From: JANPPS01 sp043758105
Lineage (GTDB): Bacteria; Pseudomonadota; Alphaproteobacteria; Acetobacterales; Acetobacteraceae
Assembly: GCA_043758105.1 (NCBI GenBank)
Contig: JAYVOF010000082.1
Coordinates: 1-34,541 of the forward strand
DNA: 34,541 bases
Direction: 5' to 3'
This document shows positions 8,652-16,688 of this stretch, one piece after another; the stretch's first letter is position 1, and the number at the start of each line of letters is the position of its first letter. The translations under genes were made by a program, and so were the position numbers. The notes under the pieces are model-generated. The model did not search any database. It saw only the letters and a program-made list of their open reading frames with translations, and was not told where the DNA came from.

Positions 8652-9676
8652 CCCATACGGCACCGAGTGCCAGCGGCCAGTTTCCGCTCGGCGATCTCAC
8701 CCTGCAATCCGGTGCCACCCTGTCCGGTGCCATGCTCAGCTGGAAGACGCACGGCACGCTGTCGCCCGCGCGGGATAATGTCGTGCTCTATCCCACCAGC
8801 TACTCCGCCCGGCACCCGGATCTCGAATGGCTGATCGGGCCGGAGGGCGTGCTGGACCCTAAGCGCTGGTTCATCGTGATTCCCGACATGTTCGGCAACG
8901 GCCTGTCCAGCAGCCCGTCCAGCGGCCAGTCCAGCACGGGGGGCTGGCCCGGGTTGGTGACGGCCTGGGACAACGTGCATGCCCAACGCCGCCTGCTGCA
9001 GTCCTGGGGGATCGAGCGGCTGCATGCGGTCTATGGCTGGTCCATGGGCGCGCAGCAGGCGTATCACTGGGCCGCGCTGTTCCCGGATTTGGTGGCGCGC
9101 GCCATCATCAATTGCGGCAGCGCGCGGACGGCGACGCACAATCAGGTCTTCCTGCGGGGCCAAATGGCCGTGCTGGAGGCGGCTGCGGAATATCAGGGAA
9201 ACGGCCGGTTCAGCGTCCCGCCCCGGGCCGCGCTGCGCGCCTTCGCCCGCATCTATGCCGGATGGGGGTTGAGCCAGGATTTCTACCGGGCCGGCCTGCA
9301 CGAGACGGCGCTGGGCGCGTCCGACCTGGAGAACTTTCTGACGACCCAATGGGAAGCCCGGTTTGCCCAGCGCCCGGCCGAGGACCTTTATACCCAGTTG
9401 CGCACCTGGGATGCCGGCGACATTAGCCGGGACCCGCGCTATGGCGGCGATCTGCCGGCGGCACTCGGCGCCATTTCCGCCCGCGTGCTTCTCATGCCCG
9501 GCGAAACCGACCTCTATTTCCGCGTGGCCGACAACGCGGCCGAACTGCCCTATCTGCGCCATGCCGAACTCCGCCCGATTCCCAGCATCTGGGGCCACCG
9601 CGCCGGCAACCCGCTGGGCAACCCTGCCGATATCGCGTTCATACGGCAGGCCGTGCGGGATTGGCTTGATGCCTGA
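8648..9676 (+). CDS. MetX-like alpha/beta hydrolase (homoserine acetyltransferase family)
   Basis: A 342-residue alpha/beta-hydrolase of the homoserine O-acetyltransferase superfamily. The nucleophile elbow is GWSMG with Ser132. Asp288 (PGETDLYF) and His317 (WGHRAGNP) complete the triad. Family members include genuine acetyltransferases of methionine synthesis and plain hydrolases. The length is on the short side for MetX and no methionine genes are near, so I call only the fold. Start is GTG at 8648, overlapping the vapC stop as GTGA. It is therefore probably read through from the VapBC promoter, a context that gives no functional clue. Confidence 0.82.
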   Translation: MTHTAPSASGQFPLGDLTLQSGATLSGAMLSWKTHGTLSPARDNVVLYPTSYSARHPDLEWLIGPEGVLDPKRWFIVIPDMFGNGLSSSPSSGQSSTGGWPGLVTAWDNVHAQRRLLQSWGIERLHAVYGWSMGAQQAYHWAALFPDLVARAIINCGSARTATHNQVFLRGQMAVLEAAAEYQGNGRFSVPPRAALRAFARIYAGWGLSQDFYRAGLHETALGASDLENFLTTQWEARFAQRPAEDLYTQLRTWDAGDISRDPRYGGDLPAALGAISARVLLMPGETDLYFRVADNAAELPYLRHAELRPIPSIWGHRAGNPLGNPADIAFIRQAVRDWLDA

Positions 9677-9718
9677 GGACGTTTAGCGTATGACGGACCG
9701 TATTACGGAGGCCGTCCT

Positions 9719-9946
9719 ATGGATACCATCACGTTGCGGAAGCAGGGCAACTCACTCGGGATCAGCGTGCCGGCGGACACGCGCATCCGGATGGGGTTTG
9801 AGGCCGGGCAGGAACTGACGCTGGTGGAGTTGGCCGACGGGATCAAGCTGGTAAAGCGGAACCTAAAGCTGGAGAGCCAAATGCGGCTCGCCCGGGAGGT
9901 CCTGCGGGAACAGGCGGACGCGTTGCAGGAACTGGCCAAACGCTAG
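9719..9946 (+). CDS. AbrB/MazE-type antitoxin
   Basis: A 75-residue SpoVT-AbrB domain protein. MDTITLRKQGNSLGISVPADT is the swapped-hairpin DNA-binding part and holds the conserved GNSLGISVP segment. The charged C-terminal half (KLVKRNLKLESQ..REVLREQ) is probably the toxin-binding tail. The ATG is preceded by GGAG at 9707-9710. The gene ends 26 bases before the Doc toxin start, giving the usual antitoxin-first order. It is expected to repress its own promoter, which should lie in the short gap after 9676. Confidence 0.85.
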   Translation: MDTITLRKQGNSLGISVPADTRIRMGFEAGQELTLVELADGIKLVKRNLKLESQMRLAREVLREQADALQELAKR

Positions 9947-9972
9947 CGCCGGAGTTCCTGGAGCGGGACGTC

Positions 9973-10359
9973 GTGCTGTTTCTGCATGACTATGTCATCC
10001 GGGAGTTCGGCGGCGCACAGGGCATCCGGGATGAGGGCCTGCTGGACAGCGCGCTGGCGCGTCCGGTCGATAAACTCGGATATGGCGGCGCGGAGGTCGA
10101 TCTTTTCGATCTGGCCGCGGCTTATGCATATGGCCTCGCAAAGAACCATGCGTTCTTCGATGGCAATAAGCAGACCGCCTGGGCCTGCTGTGTGCTGTTT
10201 TTGAAGGTAAATGGCCAAGCCGTCGCTGCCCCGGCACAGGCGGTCATCACGGCCATGCTGGCGTTGGTGCAGGATGAAGGGGACGAGCCCGCATTCGCGG
10301 CCTGGCTTCGGCTCGGAAGAAGTTTGACACAAATTCGTAACATTGCTACAAAGGGATGA
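9973..10359 (+). CDS. doc: Doc-family (Fic fold) toxin
   Basis: A 128-residue death-on-curing protein, the normal family length. P1 Doc phosphorylates elongation factor Tu and stops translation. The active-site motif reads HAFFDGNKQ (His59 to Gln67). His, Phe, Asp, Asn and the Doc-specific Lys are kept, but the following Arg of the usual NKR is Gln. The N-terminal GIRDEGLLDSALARP is typical of the family. Start is GTG at 9973 with GGAG about ten bases upstream; no ATG or other common start lies in frame between it and the antitoxin stop. It pairs with the AbrB-type antitoxin rather than a Phd protein. Confidence 0.87.
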   Translation: MLFLHDYVIREFGGAQGIRDEGLLDSALARPVDKLGYGGAEVDLFDLAAAYAYGLAKNHAFFDGNKQTAWACCVLFLKVNGQAVAAPAQAVITAMLALVQDEGDEPAFAAWLRLGRSLTQIRNIATKG

Positions 10360-10402
10360 GAGTTGCGAGCGGCCGGTAGAGCCGCGACACGGGGGAATGG
10401 CC

Positions 10403-12406
10403 ATGCCAGTTTCTGTGACGACACTCGTCGATTTCAATGGTGCGGATGGTGCGAACCCGTTTTACGGCTTGATCGCCGACGGGAACGGAAATCTATTCGG
10501 CACGACGTCTCAAGGGGGCACCCCGGCCGTCGGCCAAAATAATGGCGGCACGGTTTTCGAGATCCTGAAGACCGCGACCGGATATGCCAGCACCCCCATC
10601 GATCTCTACAGCTTCTCCCCATCGGTCCCTGCCCTCGGCTATCGTCCGAGCAGCGGATTGCTCGCCGACGCCAGTGGCAACCTATTCGGCATAGCCTCCC
10701 AAGGAGGAGCGTTTGGATTCGGCGCGGTTTTCGAGCTGAAAAAGACCCTTATCGGGTATGCGAGCAGCCCTATCACGCTCGTAAGTTTCAACGACAGCAA
10801 CGGCAGATTGCCGGTCGGCAATCTGGTTGCCGACGCCAATGGCAACCTGTTCGGGACCACCGAGTTCGGAAATGGTGCAAGCGACATCGGCACGGTGTTC
10901 GAAATCAAAAAGACCGCGACCGGCTTTGCCAGCACCCCCCTGACTTTGGCCACCTTCACTGGCCCCAACGGCTTCGAACCGTCCGGTGGCGTATCCATCG
11001 ACGCCAGCGGCAACCTGTTCGGCACCACGGCGAGCGGGGGGGCGAACGGCTTTGGAACCGTGTTCGAAATCCAGAACACCGCCGCCGGATATGCGCCCGC
11101 GCCGACGACACTGGTCAGTTTCAACAACACGAACGGTGCTATCCCCTCCAGCAGCCTGATCGAAGATGCGCAGGGAAACTTGTTCGGCACCACGGCAGGA
11201 GGCGGGACGTTCGGCCCATTCGGATACGGCACCGTGTTCGAAATCAAGCATAGCGCCGCCGGCTACGCCACCACACCCACAGTCTTGGCGGATTTCAACA
11301 ACACCAACGGGGCCAACCCGTTTAACAGTCTAATTTTCGATGCCCAGGGAAGCCTGTTCGGGACCACTCAATTCGGCGGCGCGAACGGGGCCGGCACCGT
11401 GTTCGAAATTGTAAAAACCGGTGGCATCTACGCGACCACGCCCACCATCGTGGCGAGTTTCCCGGTCTCGGCCGCCCGCCGGCCCAGTGGATACCTCTAT
11501 GCCGACCGTTCGGGTAATTTGTTCGGGACGACGGCCATTGGCGGACCGGTGTTCGGCGGCTCGGTATTCGAGATCACGGGCAGCGGCTTCGTCCCGATCG
11601 TGCCGCCCACCGGATTTACCTTTACGCCCGACACGGCGGCCCTGCTGACTTTGGAGAGCGGTGGGAGTGGGCTTACCGGTAACACGCCGCTCGGCACGTT
11701 CACGCAAGCCGGCGGCACCATCGGTGACAGCTATGGTTTTACCTTGGCGGGTCCGAATGCCAACGCCTTTGCGCTGACATCCGCGTCCAATGCCGGACCG
11801 CTTACCACTGATGGCGGTGGCGACTTGGGCACTCGCCACGGCAAGCTCTATGCGCTGACGATCCAAGTGAACGATACGACCAACGGGCTGAACTCCGGCC
11901 CGCTCCCGTTCGATGTCGTGGTAGGGCGTGGGGGCAGGGATGTGATCAGCACCGCAACGCTCGGCATCGCCGCCACGACGCCCACTTTCATCTATGGGCT
12001 GGGTGGTCGGGATACGATCGATGCGAGCAGCCTGACCGGACCGGCGTGGATCGCGGGCGGCAGAGGGGCCGATACCATGACGGGCGGCAGCGGTCCGAAT
12101 ATCTATCTGTATGGGAGCACCCGGGAGTCGGCTCCTTCAGCTTTCGATGTCATTACCAATTATAACGTGAGCCGGGACAAGATCGATCTCTCGGGATTGG
12201 GACCGACTCCTTTGTCGTTCCAGGCCAGCCCAATCGTGGGCAATGCCGCCATCGCGAACCACAGCATTGCGTGGCAGATTAGCGGGGCCAATACCTTTCT
12301 TTACGTCAACACCTCCGGGGGGCCCGAAACCAGGGCAAACGCCGACATGAAGATCGAGCTGCTGGGCCACCTCAGTCTTACTGGGAGTACTATCATCCAC
12401 CATTAA
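10403..12406 (+). CDS. GloVer-repeat protein with RTX-like C-terminus
   Basis: A 667-residue, probably extracellular protein. About 410 residues consist of seven imperfect repeats of about 50-60 residues. Each contains a GNLFGTT..GG....GTVFEI core, the signature of the GloVer choice-of-anchor tandem repeat, likely forming a beta-propeller. A cadherin-like segment follows (PLGTFTQAGG...YALTIQVNDT). The C-terminal 150 residues resemble type I secretion substrates, with GLGGRDTIDAS, GGRGADTMTGGSG and VITNYNVSRDKIDLSGL. No N-terminal signal peptide is visible, consistent with type I export by a C-terminal signal. No exporter lies nearby. ATG 10403 has GGGGGA six bases upstream; ATG 10397 is the alternative. 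Adhesin, matrix or binding roles are guesses. Confidence 0.82.
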   Translation: MPVSVTTLVDFNGADGANPFYGLIADGNGNLFGTTSQGGTPAVGQNNGGTVFEILKTATGYASTPIDLYSFSPSVPALGYRPSSGLLADASGNLFGIASQGGAFGFGAVFELKKTLIGYASSPITLVSFNDSNGRLPVGNLVADANGNLFGTTEFGNGASDIGTVFEIKKTATGFASTPLTLATFTGPNGFEPSGGVSIDASGNLFGTTASGGANGFGTVFEIQNTAAGYAPAPTTLVSFNNTNGAIPSSSLIEDAQGNLFGTTAGGGTFGPFGYGTVFEIKHSAAGYATTPTVLADFNNTNGANPFNSLIFDAQGSLFGTTQFGGANGAGTVFEIVKTGGIYATTPTIVASFPVSAARRPSGYLYADRSGNLFGTTAIGGPVFGGSVFEITGSGFVPIVPPTGFTFTPDTAALLTLESGGSGLTGNTPLGTFTQAGGTIGDSYGFTLAGPNANAFALTSASNAGPLTTDGGGDLGTRHGKLYALTIQVNDTTNGLNSGPLPFDVVVGRGGRDVISTATLGIAATTPTFIYGLGGRDTIDASSLTGPAWIAGGRGADTMTGGSGPNIYLYGSTRESAPSAFDVITNYNVSRDKIDLSGLGPTPLSFQASPIVGNAAIANHSIAWQISGANTFLYVNTSGGPETRANADMKIELLGHLSLTGSTIIHH

Positions 12407-12428
12407 GCTTTAGGAACAGAGATTATCC

Positions 12429-13967
12429 TCAAATGACCAGTTCGATCACGAACGGTCCCGGGCGCGCATTGGCCTGGGTGAACAGATCATTGAACTGCTC
12501 CATCGTCTCCGCCCGGCCAGCTTCCACGCCGTGACCTTCGGCGAGCTTCACCCAGTCCAGGTTGGGATTGCCCAAATCCATCATGTCCATCGCCGTCCGC
12601 CCCGGGTTGGCGCCGACGCTGCGGTATTCATTCAACAAGATCGCGTATTTGCGGTTGCTGAAAATGACGGTTGTCACATCCAGCCGCTCCCGCGCCATCG
12701 TCCACAGGCCCTGCAGCGTGTACATGGCCGAGCCGTCGGCCTGCAGCACCACCACCCGGCGGCCGGGTGCGCCCACGCCGCAGCCGACCGCCAGCGGAAT
12801 GCCGTCCCCGATCGCCCCGCCGGTCAACTGCACCCAATCATGCGGGGCCGCGTCGTGCGTGGCCGGAAATAGCGCCCGACCGAAGGTGATGCTCTCATCC
12901 ACCACGATCGCCCCCTCCGGCAGCAGCGCGCACAAGGACTGCGCAAACGCCTCGGGCGAGATCGCCCCCCTGCCCGGTGGCGGACGCGGGCCCGGCGGCA
13001 GCAGCTCCGCCCGTCCAGCGCCCAGCTCGTCCGCCACCCGGTGCAACGCGTCCGCCGCATGCTGCTCCGGCCGGGTCAGGACGTGGACCTGGCAGTCATT
13101 CGGATACAGGCAGCCCGGCTGTCCGGGATAGGCAAAGAACGCCACGGGCGGGGTGGCGCCGACCAGAATCAGATGCTTGATCCCGGCCAGCGCCGCCAGC
13201 CCCTGGTCGATCGGATACGGGATGCGATCGATCGGCACCCGCCCGGCCCCGCGCTCGATCCGGGCGTTGCTGACTTGGGACAGCATGCTGGCGCCGGTCG
13301 CGGTCAGGATGCGCGCCGCCACCGCCAGCGTCCCGGCCCGCAACGCCATGCCGCCCAGCAACAGCAGGGCCGGCTCCCCTGACCGCAGCGCACGGACAGC
13401 GCCGTCGATCTGGTCCTGCCCGGCCTGCGGCACCGCCGGGGGCGCCAGCACGGTGCCGATCTCACCGCCTTCGTCCCAGGACGTGTCACTCGGCAAAATC
13501 AGCGTGGCGATGCCGCCGGGCGAGGTCCGCGCCGCCTGTACCGCCGCAGCCGCGTCCGCCCCCACCTGGTCCGCGCGGGACGCGGTCCGCACCCAGGCGG
13601 ACACGACGCGGGCCAGGCCCTCGGTATCGGCCGTGAGCGGCGCGTCCAGGGGCCGGTGATACGTGGCCTGATCCCCCACGATGTTCACCATCGGCGTCCG
13701 CGCCCGGCGCGCATTGTGCAAATTGGCGATGCCGTTGCCCAGGCCCGGCCCGCAATGCAGCAGCGTAGAGGCCGGGCGGTCGGTCATGCGGGCATAGCCG
13801 TCGGCGGCGCCGGTCACCACGCCCTCGAACAGGCACAGCACGCAGCGCATGCCGGGAATGCGGTCGAGTGCGGCCACGAAATGCATCTCGGACGTGCCGG
13901 GATTGGCGAAACATGTGTTGACGCCGCACGCCAGCAGGGTGTGGACAAGGCTCTCGGCACCGTTCAT
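12429..13967 (-). CDS. Thiamine diphosphate-dependent enzyme, acetolactate synthase-like
   Basis: A 512-residue enzyme of the acetolactate synthase/benzoylformate decarboxylase superfamily. The N-terminal domain has NPGTSEMHF at 22-30 and the cofactor-activating Glu49 in FEGV. The central domain is acidic and may bind a nucleotide. The C-terminal TPP motif begins with ADGSAMYT and ends in the FSNRKY segment, so the usual GDG is ADG. It is shorter than biosynthetic IlvB and has no IlvN small subunit beside it. A catabolic decarboxylase or carboligase on a 2-oxoacid is therefore more likely than branched-chain amino acid synthesis. It is transcribed divergently from the D-2-hydroxyacid dehydrogenase 41 bases away, and a shared pathway is possible. 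It converges on the GloVer gene with 22 bases between. Confidence 0.82.
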   Translation of the reverse strand: MNGAESLVHTLLACGVNTCFANPGTSEMHFVAALDRIPGMRCVLCLFEGVVTGAADGYARMTDRPASTLLHCGPGLGNGIANLHNARRARTPMVNIVGDQATYHRPLDAPLTADTEGLARVVSAWVRTASRADQVGADAAAAVQAARTSPGGIATLILPSDTSWDEGGEIGTVLAPPAVPQAGQDQIDGAVRALRSGEPALLLLGGMALRAGTLAVAARILTATGASMLSQVSNARIERGAGRVPIDRIPYPIDQGLAALAGIKHLILVGATPPVAFFAYPGQPGCLYPNDCQVHVLTRPEQHAADALHRVADELGAGRAELLPPGPRPPPGRGAISPEAFAQSLCALLPEGAIVVDESITFGRALFPATHDAAPHDWVQLTGGAIGDGIPLAVGCGVGAPGRRVVVLQADGSAMYTLQGLWTMARERLDVTTVIFSNRKYAILLNEYRSVGANPGRTAMDMMDLGNPNLDWVKLAEGHGVEAGRAETMEQFNDLFTQANARPGPFVIELVI

Positions 13968-14008
13968 GCGTGGTCTCCCTTATGGCGTGACGATGGAGCA
14001 AGCGGAGC

Positions 14009-15013
14009 ATGGTGACCATCCTGTATCCGGAGGCGATGTATCCGGATGACGCCGAGGAGCGGCGCATTTTCGGCCCCGGCCCGAATATCTTGATGCGCGA
14101 CGCAATCACGCTGGCCGATCTGGACCCGGCCGAGTGCGCCGAGGTGGACGGCCTCATGCTGTTCCGCCAATTCTGCCGCGCCGAGGATTTCGCGCGCTTT
14201 CCCAAGCTGCGCGCCATCGTCCGCATGGGCGTGGGCTATGACCGGGTCGACCGTGCGGCCGCCGCCGCGCGGGGCATCACGGTCTGCAACGTGCCGGATT
14301 ATGGCACGACCGAGGTCGCGGACCACGCGATCGCCTTGGTGATGGCGTTGCGTCGCGGCATCGTCCTGCACCACGATCTGCAACGCGCCACCCGGCCTGC
14401 CGCGTGGTTCGCCCTGCCGCACCCGCTACTGCGCCGCACCAGCACGCAGGACTTCGGCATCGTCGGCTGCGGCCGGATCGGTACGGCGGTGGCCTTGCGG
14501 GCCAAGGCGCTGGGCTTTCGCGTCACGTTTTATGACCCGGCGCTCCCGAACGGTTCGGAACTGGCGCTGGGCGTCGCACGGGCGCTGACGTTGCCGGAAC
14601 TGCTGGCGGGGTCGGACGTGCTGTCCATCCATACGCCGCTGACGCCGGTGACCGCCGGGCTGATCGGGGCGGCCGAACTGGCGCAACTGCCGCCGGGCGC
14701 GGTGGTCGTGAATACGGCGCGGGGGCCGATCCTGGACGTGGAGGCGCTGGCCGATTTGCTCCGCTCCGGCCACCTCGCCGGTGCTGGGCTGGACGTACTG
14801 CCGGTGGAGCCGCCCGTAGAGCCCGTGCCCGAGCTCCTCCGCGCCTACCGCGCCCGTGAGGACTGGACGCTGGGCCGGGTGATCATCACGCCGCACTCGG
14901 CCTATCTCACGCCCGAGGCGCATTGGGACATCCGGGTAAAGTCTGCGGAGACGATGCGCGCGGCGCTGCTGAGCAACCAACCGCAGAACGTGATCCGGCC
15001 GGAGATGTACTGA
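14009..15013 (+). CDS. D-2-hydroxyacid dehydrogenase (CtBP-like)
   Basis: A 334-residue NAD-dependent oxidoreductase that interconverts a 2-oxoacid and a D-2-hydroxyacid. GIVGCGRIGTAVALRAKALG is the Rossmann loop. NTARGPILD holds the substrate-binding Arg and ITPHSAY the catalytic His. GVGYDRVD and PDYGTTEVADH are also typical. The pattern fits the C-terminal-binding-protein-like subgroup. Start ATG 14009 has GGAG very close (14004-14007), and GTG 14012 is an alternative. It stands divergent to a TPP enzyme that also handles 2-oxoacids. The shared 41-base gap suggests coordinated control. Confidence 0.87.
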   Translation: MVTILYPEAMYPDDAEERRIFGPGPNILMRDAITLADLDPAECAEVDGLMLFRQFCRAEDFARFPKLRAIVRMGVGYDRVDRAAAAARGITVCNVPDYGTTEVADHAIALVMALRRGIVLHHDLQRATRPAAWFALPHPLLRRTSTQDFGIVGCGRIGTAVALRAKALGFRVTFYDPALPNGSELALGVARALTLPELLAGSDVLSIHTPLTPVTAGLIGAAELAQLPPGAVVVNTARGPILDVEALADLLRSGHLAGAGLDVLPVEPPVEPVPELLRAYRAREDWTLGRVIITPHSAYLTPEAHWDIRVKSAETMRAALLSNQPQNVIRPEMY

Positions 15014-15114
15014 AATGGATCGCGTGCACGCTCGTTTTTTACGGCTTGTCCGCCGTGGAACCTTCCAGAGATTTGATCCTGGACGGGGGAGCCAGGTGGC
15101 GACATGTGCAGTAG
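15010..15114 (+). CDS. Possible 35-residue membrane microprotein
   Basis: A short frame, different from the preceding dehydrogenase, reads LKWIACTLVFYGLSAVEP and continues to a TAG at 15112-15114. A hydrophobic helix is followed by a charged tail. No ATG, GTG or TTG precedes it closely; the only candidate is the CTG at 15010, overlapping the upstream TGA and preceded by GGAG. It directly precedes the small lipoprotein gene. The protein-like composition is the only evidence, so this is a weak call. Confidence 0.25.
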   Translation: MKWIACTLVFYGLSAVEPSRDLILDGGARWRHVQ

Positions 15115-15123
15115 GGTGGTTGG

Positions 15124-15279
15124 ATGATCAAACTCCTCCCTGTGTTGCTGCTTCTCTCGGGCTGCGGGCTGGCGGCGGCTCCGTGCCGGGTGGGGTCGGC
15201 GGCCCTCAAGATCATCCCGATCGTGGGTCATGTCGCGGCGGCCCCGACCGATGGGTGCGCCGCGGTGATCGATCCCTGA
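15124..15279 (+). CDS. 51-residue lipoprotein, DUF6726-like
   Basis: A 51-residue frame begins MIKLLPVLLLLSGCGLAAAP. This is a lipoprotein signal with lipobox LSGC and predicted acylation at Cys14. The mature part is only about 38 residues (VGSAALKIIPIVGHVAAAPT, then two Cys-containing stretches, ending AAVIDP). AGGG lies about eight bases before the ATG. It resembles small conserved lipoproteins annotated as DUF6726 in alphaproteobacteria. That match is from memory and not checked. Function is unknown. It sits between the dehydrogenase and the convergent VTT-like gene. Confidence 0.7.
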   Translation: MIKLLPVLLLLSGCGLAAAPCRVGSAALKIIPIVGHVAAAPTDGCAAVIDP

Positions 15280-15308
15280 GCGCATACCTACTCGGGTAAC
15301 CGCGCCCG

Positions 15309-15956
15309 TTAGGATGGGGGCGCCGTCCTCCGCACCCGGACGAGCCTGTGTTGATCGAACAGGATTTTCCAATCCACGCGGGTGAAACCATACAGCGCGC
15401 CCAGGATCAGAAGCTGTGTGCCGATGAACCAGGCGAGCGCATACGCGCCGGACACCACCGAATCGATCTCGAACCGCCGCCCCGCCGCGGCGCCCCCCAC
15501 AATAAAAAACCCATAGCTGGCGAACCGGCCGATGAAGAACGGCAGTGCCACCCGCAAAAGAGGCAGGCCGGTCAGTCCGTAGGCGATGAACAGAAAGTTC
15601 GACGGCAGCGGACTGAAGGCATAGAACAGGAACAATCCGGCCGTCAGCGTCGTGCGCTGCTCGAGACGGTTTTTTATGACATCGATATTGGCCCGGTGGG
15701 CGGCGCTCAGCAGCTTCTGGCGCAAGATCCGATGAGACAGCTTTGCAAGCGTGAGCCGGCCGAGCGTCGCCGCCACCGCGCCCACCCCGGCCAGGAGTGC
15801 GGCGCTGGTGGCGTGATACTGGAAACCCACCAAAGCCAGCGCCATCCAGGTCGGCGGCGCGAACGCCGGAATCAGGTTCAGCGCGAAGATCGACACGAAC
15901 AGCAGGGCAAGCGCAGGCGCGTCACCCGGCAGGGCGCTCAATGCCTCAACCGTCAA
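15309..15956 (-). CDS. VTT-like small integral membrane protein
   Basis: A 215-residue membrane protein with about four to five hydrophobic segments, the first at about 15-50. The stretch FLFYAFSPLPSNFLFIAYGL resembles the conserved region of VTT/DedA-like (SNARE-associated) proteins, but the match is partial. Start is TTG at 15956, nine bases after the upstream stop. GAGG at suitable spacing supports it, as no ATG fits. It is the last gene of the four-gene run after the P-type ATPase, Usp and VIT proteins, so a role in membrane or metal stress is suggested only by position. Confidence 0.7.
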   Translation of the reverse strand: MTVEALSALPGDAPALALLFVSIFALNLIPAFAPPTWMALALVGFQYHATSAALLAGVGAVAATLGRLTLAKLSHRILRQKLLSAAHRANIDVIKNRLEQRTTLTAGLFLFYAFSPLPSNFLFIAYGLTGLPLLRVALPFFIGRFASYGFFIVGGAAAGRRFEIDSVVSGAYALAWFIGTQLLILGALYGFTRVDWKILFDQHRLVRVRRTAPPS

Positions 15957-15965
15957 CGCGACGCC

Positions 15966-16688
15966 TCAAAGGATCTTGCCAAAGACGGCGCCGATCCCGG
16001 TGGTCATGGCCATGGCAAGGGCACCCCAGAACGTCACCCGGATCATGGGCTTGATCACGTCCGCACCGCCCGCCTTCGCGCCGACCATCCCGAGCAGCGC
16101 CAAGAAGATCAACGAACCGCTCGCCACGACCGGAAGCAGCAGAGCCGTGGGCGACAGGACCAGAAGCACCAGCGGTGCCGCAGCACCCACCGAGAACGAG
16201 GCGGCCGACGCCAGCGCCGCCTGCACGGGCCGCGCAATGGTGGCCTGTGAAATGCCAAGCTCGTCACGGGCATGGGTCCCCAAAGCATCTTTGGCCATAA
16301 GCTGGCGCGCCACCTCGGCTGCCAGGCCGGCCTCGACCCCGCGCGCGACGTAGATCTGCGCCAGCTCCTCCTGTTCATGCACCGTATCGGTGTCGAGTTC
16401 GCGGGTTTCGCGGGCAAGGTCGGCATGTTCGGTATCGGCCTGGGAACTAACCGACACATACTCCCCGGCGGCCATCGCCATGGCGCCCGCCGCCATTCCG
16501 GCCACCCCTGCGATCAGCGCCTGATGCGGGGAGGACGCGGCGGAGGCGACCCCCATCACCAGGCTGGCGGTCGAGATGATCCCGTCATTGGCACCCAATA
16601 CTGCGGCACGCAGCCACCCGATGCGTGAGATCAGATGGTTTTCTGGATGCTCATGTCGCAAGGGCCTATCCTTCGTTATGTCGGTCAT
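15966..16688 (-). CDS. VIT/CCC1-family Fe(II)/Mn(II) transporter
   Basis: A 240-residue membrane protein of the vacuolar iron transporter family, which moves Fe2+ or Mn2+ out of the cytosol. RIGWLRAAVLGANDGIIST at about 22-40 is the family N-terminal signature. AAGEYVSVSSQADTE follows, and a charged cytoplasmic helical region (E/D-rich) comes before the last hydrophobic segments. Start is ATG 16688, which overlaps the upstream universal stress protein stop as ATGA; the longer frame to 16754 has no family similarity. The order ATPase-Usp-VIT points to a metal or redox stress unit. Confidence 0.9.
   Translation of the reverse strand: MTDITKDRPLRHEHPENHLISRIGWLRAAVLGANDGIISTASLVMGVASAASSPHQALIAGVAGMAAGAMAMAAGEYVSVSSQADTEHADLARETRELDTDTVHEQEELAQIYVARGVEAGLAAEVARQLMAKDALGTHARDELGISQATIARPVQAALASAASFSVGAAAPLVLLVLSPTALLLPVVASGSLIFLALLGMVGAKAGGADVIKPMIRVTFWGALAMAMTTGIGAVFGKIL

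Noticed and set aside
8054..9598. 514-residue minus-strand open frame opposite the vapC and MetX-like genes
   Set aside because: Low-complexity composition typical of an antisense frame in GC-rich DNA; the plus-strand genes have intact catalytic residues.
10430..11590. Regularly repeated DNA in the GloVer gene as a possible CRISPR array
   Set aside because: The repeats are imperfect, in frame and encode the GNLFGTT..GTVFEI protein repeat.
15015..15299. 94-residue plus-strand frame over the small lipoprotein
   Set aside because: Composition is shadow-like; the overlapping 51-residue frame has a lipobox and a good ribosome binding site.
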